Source of the DNA: Bacillus timonensis
GTDB lineage: Bacteria; Bacillota; Bacilli; Bacillales; Bacillaceae_L
DNA: 64,000 nucleotides
NCBI GenBank assembly: GCA_020171895.1
Contig: JAIVAN010000004.1
Location: 372,001 to 436,000 of the forward strand
Direction: 5' to 3'
Below the pieces are notes generated by a model. That model had not been told where the DNA came from. It made no database searches and was given only the letters and a program-made list of their open reading frames with translations. Below, one piece after another: positions 59,714 through 64,000 of the stretch; the stretch's first letter is position 1, and the number at the start of each line of letters is the position of its first letter. The translations under genes and the position numbers were made by a program.

Positions 59714-60931
59714 TTAGGCTTGTGTTACATGTTTTTTCTCAGTTTCAGCTACGATTACTGCGCATGCTGCATCACCTGTGATGTTAACAGCTGTACGCGT
59801 CATGTCAAGTAAGCGGTCGATACCGATGATTAGGGCTATACCTTCTGCTGGTAAGCCTACTGAGCTTAATACCATTGCAAGCATGATCAGACCAACACCT
59901 GGTACTCCTGCTGTACCGATACTTGCAAGGACAGCTGTTAATACTACCGTTACGATTTGTGTCATTGATAAGTCTACACCAAATACTTGCGCGATGAAAA
60001 TCGTTGCAACCCCTTGCATGATCGCTGTTCCATCCATGTTAATGGTTGCTCCTAGCGGTTGAACGAAACTAGAAATTGATTTTGGTACTTTTAAATTGTT
60101 TTGAGCAGTATTCATTGATACTGGTAAAGTTGCATTACTACTAGACGTACTGAAGGCAACTGTCATCGCTGGGAAGAACCCTTTAAAGAATGATAAAGGA
60201 TTTGTTTTTCCAAGAATAGCAACTGCTGATCCGTATGTCACAAACGTATGAATGAATAAAGCAAGAACGACCACAATCATATATAGACCCATTGCTCTAA
60301 TAGCATCAAAACCTTGGCTACCAATAGCAGTTGCGATTAAACCGAATGTTCCGTATGGCGCAAATCGCATAATTAAGTTGACAAGGTACATCATGATTTC
60401 ATTCCCTTGTTCAATTAAGCTCTTAATTCCAGCTGTTTTCTCACCTAAGATTGTTAGAGCAAATCCAACGAAGATTGAGAAAGCAATGATTTGTAGCATG
60501 GACCCATCTGCCATGGCAGCTACTGGATTTGTTGGAATGATGTTTAATAAAGTATCTACTACTGGAGGAGCTTCCGTTGTTTCAAAACTTGCTCCTTCTG
60601 TGTTAAAATCGCCAACGCCCGGCTTCATAACAGATGCTAAACCTAAACCAATAAGAATTGCAATACACGTTGTAACTAAGAAGAACGTAATCGTTTTAGC
60701 ACCGATTCGTCCAAGCTTTTTCGGATCACCTAGTCCAGCTACACCAAGTGTAATGGAGAAGAATACGATAGGCACGACAAGCATTTTGATAAAGTTGATG
60801 AAGATTTTTCCTAGTGGAACAAATACCCAAGTATTAAGTGTTGTGAATAGTTCTGGTGAAGTTAGGTTCAATAGAAGACCGACTGCTGCACCTAGAATTA
60901 ATCCTAAAATAATTCGTACTGTTAAATTCAT
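59714..60931 (-). CDS. Dicarboxylate/amino acid:cation symporter (DAACS family, GltP/GltT/DctA-like)
   Basis: Membrane protein of 405 residues starting MNLTVRIILGLILGAAVGLLLN, with eight helices and two re-entrant hairpins. Signatures are STSSSNATLPVSM (HP1 serine-rich motif), GATINMDGTAIMQGVATIFIAQ (NMDGT) and GTAGVPGVGLIMLAMVL...GIDRLLDMTRTAVNITGDA in HP2/TM8. It takes up glutamate, aspartate or C4-dicarboxylates with H+ or Na+. The ATG at 60931 has GGGAGG upstream; the frame runs up to 61048 only through the leader. Controlled by the c-di-AMP riboswitch upstream. Confidence 0.93.
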   Translation of the reverse strand: MNLTVRIILGLILGAAVGLLLNLTSPELFTTLNTWVFVPLGKIFINFIKMLVVPIVFFSITLGVAGLGDPKKLGRIGAKTITFFLVTTCIAILIGLGLASVMKPGVGDFNTEGASFETTEAPPVVDTLLNIIPTNPVAAMADGSMLQIIAFSIFVGFALTILGEKTAGIKSLIEQGNEIMMYLVNLIMRFAPYGTFGLIATAIGSQGFDAIRAMGLYMIVVVLALFIHTFVTYGSAVAILGKTNPLSFFKGFFPAMTVAFSTSSSNATLPVSMNTAQNNLKVPKSISSFVQPLGATINMDGTAIMQGVATIFIAQVFGVDLSMTQIVTVVLTAVLASIGTAGVPGVGLIMLAMVLSSVGLPAEGIALIIGIDRLLDMTRTAVNITGDAACAVIVAETEKKHVTQA

Positions 60932-60984
60932 AAATAAACCTCCCATTTTCATTTTTCTTTTTAGGGAGAAAGACCGATTTTTTG

Positions 60985-61011
60985 CATAAAAAAACACGAG
61001 AGCTACTCGTG
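60985..61011 (-). terminator. Intrinsic terminator (expression platform) in the symporter leader
   Basis: Minus strand CACGAG (61011-61006) / CTCGTG (61000-60995), loop of five, then seven T. It lies between the riboswitch aptamer and the symporter start, as expected for transcriptional control. Confidence 0.85.
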
Positions 61012-61046
61012 ATATGATAATGACATAGAATAGAAGTCTCTCTCCC

Positions 61047-61162
61047 ATTGCTTACGGAGTTAGCTGCCGGATTCGGACGAAGAGTAGCCCTACCTACAAA
61101 AAAGGATTCACCCCGTGTTGACTGTGGTTCCCCCGTTTCCTTTCATAAAGGAATTAAGCAAT
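61047..61162 (-). ncRNA. c-di-AMP riboswitch (ydaO-yuaA type) upstream of the symporter gene
   Basis: Read on the minus strand, the segment contains the ydaO signature blocks in order: GCTTAATTCC, GGGGGAACCA, GGGGTGAATCC, an AGGGCTAC linker, CGTCCGAATCC and CAGCTAAC, closing with GTAAGC. P1 is formed by ATTGCTTA (61162-61155) and TAAGCAAT (61054-61047), a perfect 8-bp stem. In this class c-di-AMP binding promotes termination; the terminator lies 36 bp further on. Bases 61163-61344 beyond it show no gene. Confidence 0.92.
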
Positions 61163-61344
61163 AAATATTTAGTTGCCTGTTATTTATTTATAAGGCATGA
61201 ATACTAGGTTGTCAATGTTTTTGACTTAACAGATGCTTAAGATGGGAGAGTTAGAGGTGGGAAACCTCCATTATTCCTTTCAGTTTTTGGTGTGTGATTC
61301 TCGTTTTAGTAGGTATTAGAATCCTATTTCCTAAAATAAAGAAA

Positions 61345-61367
61345 CCTCTGTCCATTGAAGGCAGAGG
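61345..61367 (-). terminator. Terminator of the DsbA-family gene
   Basis: Minus strand CCTCTG / CAGAGG (61367-61362 and 61350-61345), loop of eleven that may extend the stem, followed by TTTCTTTATTTT. Confidence 0.7.
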
Positions 61368-61385
61368 AAGAAAAATGTATTGGTA

Positions 61386-62021
61386 TTAGCAGCCATCAAT
61401 TCCACAAGCATCACCAGAAATCGGACCTTCGTATTGTTCATTGATGATTTTCTCAAGCATTTCTTTCGTATGAAGACCTTGAACTCGGCGATTTCCGATA
61501 AAGAATGTTGGGACTGCTGTTATTTGAGCTTCTTGGTATGCATGGCGTAAAGCTTCTCGATGCTTTTGTTGGTAAGTACGAGCAGCAACTTTCGCAGTGA
61601 AATCTTCTTTGTCTAAACCAACCTCTGCTGCTAGCTCAGCAAGAACGTCAACTTGACTAATATCTAGTTCACGTTGCCAATAGCCCTTGAACGCTGCAAG
61701 TGCGTATTCAAGACCCTTATCATGCTCTAGCGCATATTGATACCCTTCGTGTGCTAAATGCGTATATGGTACAGGATCGATATCAGGTAAAACCATTTGA
61801 ACGCCAAAGCGCTCAGACATTGGTTTAACAGAGCCGTGCCAGCCACGTTGAATATAATCACTTTTTGGAGAAAGCTGTTCGTTTGGATATGGACGGAGCT
61901 CAAACGGCATCCATTCTACTTTTACGTCTTTTCCTTTAATTGCTTCAAATAGCGGAGCCTCCGCTATAAAACAGAATGGTCAAACAAAGTCTGAATAAAT
62001 TTTAATCTGTAAAGTGGTCAT
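61386..62021 (-). CDS. DsbA/FrnE-family oxidoreductase, probable selenoprotein (in-frame TGA at codon 14)
   Basis: The ATG at 62021 (GGAGG nine bases upstream) opens a frame of 211 residues in which codon 14 is TGA (61982-61980). Read as selenocysteine it gives MTTLQIKIYSDFV-U-PFC, the CPxC active site of the DsbA/FrnE thioredoxin fold with Sec in place of the first Cys. The remainder is an intact family member: EWMPFELRPYPNE, AVPTFFIGNRRVQGLH (cis-Pro loop) and a C-terminal CGIDGC. There is no other disruption. A hairpin meeting bacterial SECIS rules follows the TGA. A conventional call would start at ATG 61910 and miss the active site. Alternatives: sequencing error or recent nonsense mutation. 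Confidence 0.8.
61949..61967 (-). promoter_or_regulatory. Candidate bacterial SECIS element
   Basis: Minus strand stem ATAGCGG / CCGCTAT (61967-61961 and 61955-61949) with apical loop AGGCT. The loop begins 19 nucleotides after the TGA and has G as its second base. Both fit the published general rules for bacterial SECIS elements (distance about 16-37 nt, G in the first two loop bases). It lies inside the coding sequence, as bacterial SECIS elements do. Confidence 0.7.
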
Positions 62022-62127
62022 ATGCGACTACCTCCTAAGCTTTTATAGCCTTATTATGTCATAAGTCAATAAGAAAACATACGAAAGTGAACTGAAGGAA
62101 ATAAAATGGGAATTTTCGGATAAGTGA

Positions 62128-62156
62128 TTGACAAAACCGTTTATTCGAAGTATATT
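62128..62156 (+). promoter_or_regulatory. Sigma-A promoter of tRNA-Val
   Basis: TTGACA (62128-62133), 17-bp spacer, TATATT (62151-62156), 22 bp before the tRNA 5' end. Confidence 0.85.
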
Positions 62157-62178
62157 TTTAATACGAATGTACTAATAT

Positions 62179-62250
62179 GATCCGTTAGCTCAGTGGGAGA
62201 GCACTTGCTTGACAGGCAAGGGGTCACTGGTTCAAGTCCAGTACGGGTCA
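62179..62250 (+). tRNA. tRNA-Val (anticodon GAC)
   Basis: Cloverleaf: acceptor GATCCGT / ACGGGTC (one G-T pair), D arm GCTC-AGTGGGA-GAGC, anticodon arm CTTGC-TTGACAG-GCAAG with anticodon GAC, five-base variable loop, T arm ACTGG-TTCAAGT-CCAGT, discriminator A. The 3' CCA is not encoded. 72 bases; too short to be tRNA-Sec. Bases 62251-62450 after it have no recognised feature beyond a possible weak promoter (TTGACT at 62393). Confidence 0.93.
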
Positions 62251-62450
62251 TTCCAATTTAATATTTCGAGAGATTTTCATTCCTTTTACTATTGCAAGAA
62301 AACTTGAGCATACTGTTAAAGATTCCTTTGACTGTGTGAAAAAGCTTTCTTATAGATACTAAAGTGATACATAAGATAAATCGGTGTATTTCTTGACTAA
62401 TGCTTTAGTTTAGGGATAGACCATTTTTTTTTGGCAAGGGGGCATGGGGA

Positions 62451-62813
62451 ATGAAAAAATCAAAGGGTGCTATAGAATCAGAGATTAGTAAGGCAATCAC
62501 ACAATGGGAAAAAGATTACCTTGGACGTGGATCTGTTTCTGTAAAAGCGGATATATTACGAGATATGATTATTGTGAACTTGCAAGGTATCCTAACACCA
62601 GCCGAATATAGTGTTTGTGAAACACAAGAAGGAATGTTGACGGTTAAAAAAACACGTTCGGGTTTAGTAGAATCTGGTTTAGAAACCTTGAAGGAGATCA
62701 TCTTAACGATCACGGGTGAAGAAGTAAAAAGCTTTCATACCGACCTCAGTTCTCGAACAGGAGAGCGAGTAATGATCTTTAAATTATTTAATGATTATGA
62801 GAAGAAAATTTAG
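62451..62813 (+). CDS. DUF2294 family protein
   Basis: Protein of 120 residues: KGAIESEISKAITQWEKDYLGRGSVSVKADILRDMIIVNLQGILTPAEYSVCETQEGMLTVKKTRSGLVESGLETLKEIILTITGEEVKSFHTDLSSRTGERVMIFKLFN. This is the DUF2294 (Na-translocating/sbt-associated) family, often encoded near bicarbonate or other anion transporters. AAGGGGG lies upstream of the ATG. It precedes the SbtA-like permease by 142 bp, with a long hairpin between. Function unknown. Confidence 0.82.
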   Translation: MKKSKGAIESEISKAITQWEKDYLGRGSVSVKADILRDMIIVNLQGILTPAEYSVCETQEGMLTVKKTRSGLVESGLETLKEIILTITGEEVKSFHTDLSSRTGERVMIFKLFNDYEKKI

Positions 62814-62866
62814 TGAGTTTAATAAAGAGAGGGAGATCTTTAAAGGGCAATGTGCCAGTTAAAGAT

Positions 62867-62927
62867 AAACCGACAGTTCAGTCACAATGGTAAAAAACCA
62901 TTGTATTCTGTAATTGTCGGTTTTTTT
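62867..62927 (+). terminator. Long terminator-like hairpin between DUF2294 and the SbtA-like gene
   Basis: Outer stem AAACCGACA (62867-62875) / TGTCGGTTT (62915-62923), inner stem CACAATGGT / ACCATTGT, then TTTT. The downstream gene starts only 29 bp later, so it may be an attenuator rather than a plain terminator. Confidence 0.7.
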
Positions 62928-62955
62928 ATTGGAGAATTTTTTAGGGGGAATTAAC

Positions 62956-63963
62956 ATGAATGAAATCATCTTACAAAATTTACTTTCACCGGTTGTGTTG
63001 TTTTTTGTATTAGGAATAATTGCTGCGATCTTTAAGTCAGACTTAAAGATTCCTTCAGGATTAAGTGAAGGATTAAGCATTTACTTATTAATTGCGATCG
63101 GAATAAAAGGTGGAATCGAACTATCACATTATTCAATACAATCTGTCTACCTTCCAATACTAGGAGCGTTATTTTTAGGAGTAGCCATTCCGATTATTAC
63201 GCTTTTTATCATGAAAATCATCAAAATGGATTTGAAAAATTCGATTGGTCTTGCGGCAACATATGGTTCGATTAGTATTGTGACGTATGGTGCTGCGATT
63301 GCCTTTCTTGATAAAACTGGCACATCGTATGAAGGATTTATGAATGCGTTAGTTGTACTGATGGAAAGTCCAGCAATCTTCGTTTCTTTAATTCTATTAA
63401 AAGTAGTTGAAAGAAATAAAGAATATCCAATTCTTTCGAGTCAAAGTATTGGCTTTATTCCGGCATCTGCTAACTTAATTGATAAAGAGGTACTTAGGGA
63501 AAGTATTTTCGGAAAAAGCATCTTGCTTCTCGTAGGTAGTTTACTAATAGGATGGCTACTTGGCGAAAGCGCAGTACCTATGGTAAAGCCTTTATTCATC
63601 GACTTATACAGCAGTGTGTTAATTCTCTTCCTATTAAATATGGGGTTAATAGCAGGTCAACGTATACCAGAGGTTAAAAAACATGGAATGAAATTGTTGC
63701 TGTTTGGATTATTTTCTCCGCTTTTATTCGGCACGTTAGGTGTTGTAACTGGTAGTTTAGTTGGTTTATCTTTAGGTGGGATTACATTAATGGGAGTGTT
63801 AGCTGGAAGTGCTTCATATATCGCAGCACCAGCAGCACTAAAAACGTCTGTACCAGAAGCGAATCCTTCTATCTATTTAGGCTTAGCTTTAGGAATCACA
63901 TTTCCATTTAACTTAATCATCGGAATACCGGTTTATTACGAATTAGCAAAATGGATTCAATAG
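62956..63963 (+). CDS. SbtA-like sodium-dependent bicarbonate transport family permease
   Basis: Membrane protein of 335 residues with ten or so helices: ILQNLLSPVVLFFVLGIIAAIFKSDLKIPSGLSEGLSIYLLIAIGIKGGIELS, AATYGSISIVTYGAAIAFLDKTGTSYEGFMNALVVLMESPAIFVSL, GVLAGSASYIAAPAALKTSVPEANPSIYLGLALGITFPFNL. The paired YGS(I/V)S and GSASYIAAPAA motifs mark the SbtA/DUF897 family of Na+-dependent bicarbonate uptake proteins. The ATG at 62956 is served by AGGGGG; the frame extends to 62914 through the hairpin. Confidence 0.88.
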   Translation: MNEIILQNLLSPVVLFFVLGIIAAIFKSDLKIPSGLSEGLSIYLLIAIGIKGGIELSHYSIQSVYLPILGALFLGVAIPIITLFIMKIIKMDLKNSIGLAATYGSISIVTYGAAIAFLDKTGTSYEGFMNALVVLMESPAIFVSLILLKVVERNKEYPILSSQSIGFIPASANLIDKEVLRESIFGKSILLLVGSLLIGWLLGESAVPMVKPLFIDLYSSVLILFLLNMGLIAGQRIPEVKKHGMKLLLFGLFSPLLFGTLGVVTGSLVGLSLGGITLMGVLAGSASYIAAPAALKTSVPEANPSIYLGLALGITFPFNLIIGIPVYYELAKWIQ

Positions 63964-64000
63964 GAAGTATGTAAAATGGAGAATTGAATGGATACTATTA

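Noticed and set aside
60252-60989. A 245-codon plus-strand frame
   Set aside because: Antisense to the symporter; composition (Pro/Ile/Lys-rich, no domain) is typical of a shadow of a membrane-protein gene.
61386-61910. Independent 174-residue protein starting at ATG 61910
   Set aside because: This ATG is an internal methionine (EWMPFEL) of the DsbA family and has no ribosome site; the family N-terminus with the active site is encoded upstream across the TGA.
62179-62250. tRNA-Sec or phage attachment site at the tRNA
   Set aside because: The tRNA is a standard 72-nt Val(GAC) species; no long extra arm, and no integrase or duplicated tRNA end was seen nearby.

Overview
The window comes from the chromosome of a spore-forming Bacillaceae bacterium. 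The gene order follows the Bacillus subtilis yjb-yjc region: yjbI (cut by the left edge), yjbJ, yjbK, yjbL, yjbM, nadF, yjbO, prpE, mgtE, yjbQ, fabI, cotO, cotZ-like genes, a yjcA-like gene, yjcZ-like, spoVIF, yjcD, yjcF, yjcG and yjcH. Consensus Shine-Dalgarno sequences, frequent TTG/GTG starts, a low-GC base composition and many sporulation genes agree with this. The species cannot be named from the sequence alone.

Layout. 0-12.3 kb is a housekeeping block: haemoglobin-like protein, lytic transglycosylase, CYTH protein, small alarmone synthetase, NAD kinase, pseudouridine synthase, PrpE, a SEDS polymerase, MgtE, a CPA2 antiporter, and FabI behind a perfect FapR operator. 12.6-22.9 kb is an inserted exopolysaccharide cluster: sugar-phosphate transferase, Wzz/BY-kinase fusion, PHP phosphatase, Wzy-like polymerase, GT4, three acyltransferase-like proteins, and a deacetylase that may start at ATT. 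23.0-41.6 kb is a large mother-cell (spore coat) region. It holds a Mn(II)-oxidase (Mnx) locus with two membrane proteins, a Sco protein, two small subunits and a 1213-residue multicopper oxidase. Interleaved with it are CotO/CotZ-type coat proteins, several proteins that look like Sm-like small-barrel coat proteins, Cys/His-rich and Asp-rich small proteins, and four ATP-grasp enzymes. 42.1-48.2 kb carries a vanadium-haloperoxidase-like protein, a complete spoVA2-type operon (DUF1657, YhcN/YlaJ, SpoVAC, SpoVAD, SpoVAEB, DUF1657, DUF421-DUF1657), and small sporulation genes ending in spoVIF. 48.6-64 kb returns to general functions: YjcD helicase, an MBL hydrolase, DUF421, YjcF/G/H, a NitT/TauT ABC transporter, a second Sco protein, a dicarboxylate/amino-acid symporter behind a c-di-AMP riboswitch, a DsbA/FrnE-family protein, tRNA-Val, DUF2294 and an SbtA-like permease.

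Two observations stand out. First, the DsbA/FrnE gene has an in-frame TGA exactly at the first active-site cysteine (UPFC), followed at the right distance by a SECIS-like hairpin; this is a strong selenoprotein candidate. Second, the Mnx locus is embedded in a coat-gene neighbourhood with at least seven recognisable sigma-K promoters (AC-N16/17-CATAnnnTA). This suggests a spore surface built for metal binding and oxidation.

A dispersed repeat family, with a palindromic core of about 130 bp (GTGTTAAT...ATTAACAC) and a full unit of about 240-260 bp, occurs at least twelve times counting fragments. Its right end (TTTTCAGGGTA) always lies within about 50 bp of a coding region or joins the next copy head to tail. 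Several predicted reading frames in the window are artefacts of this repeat.
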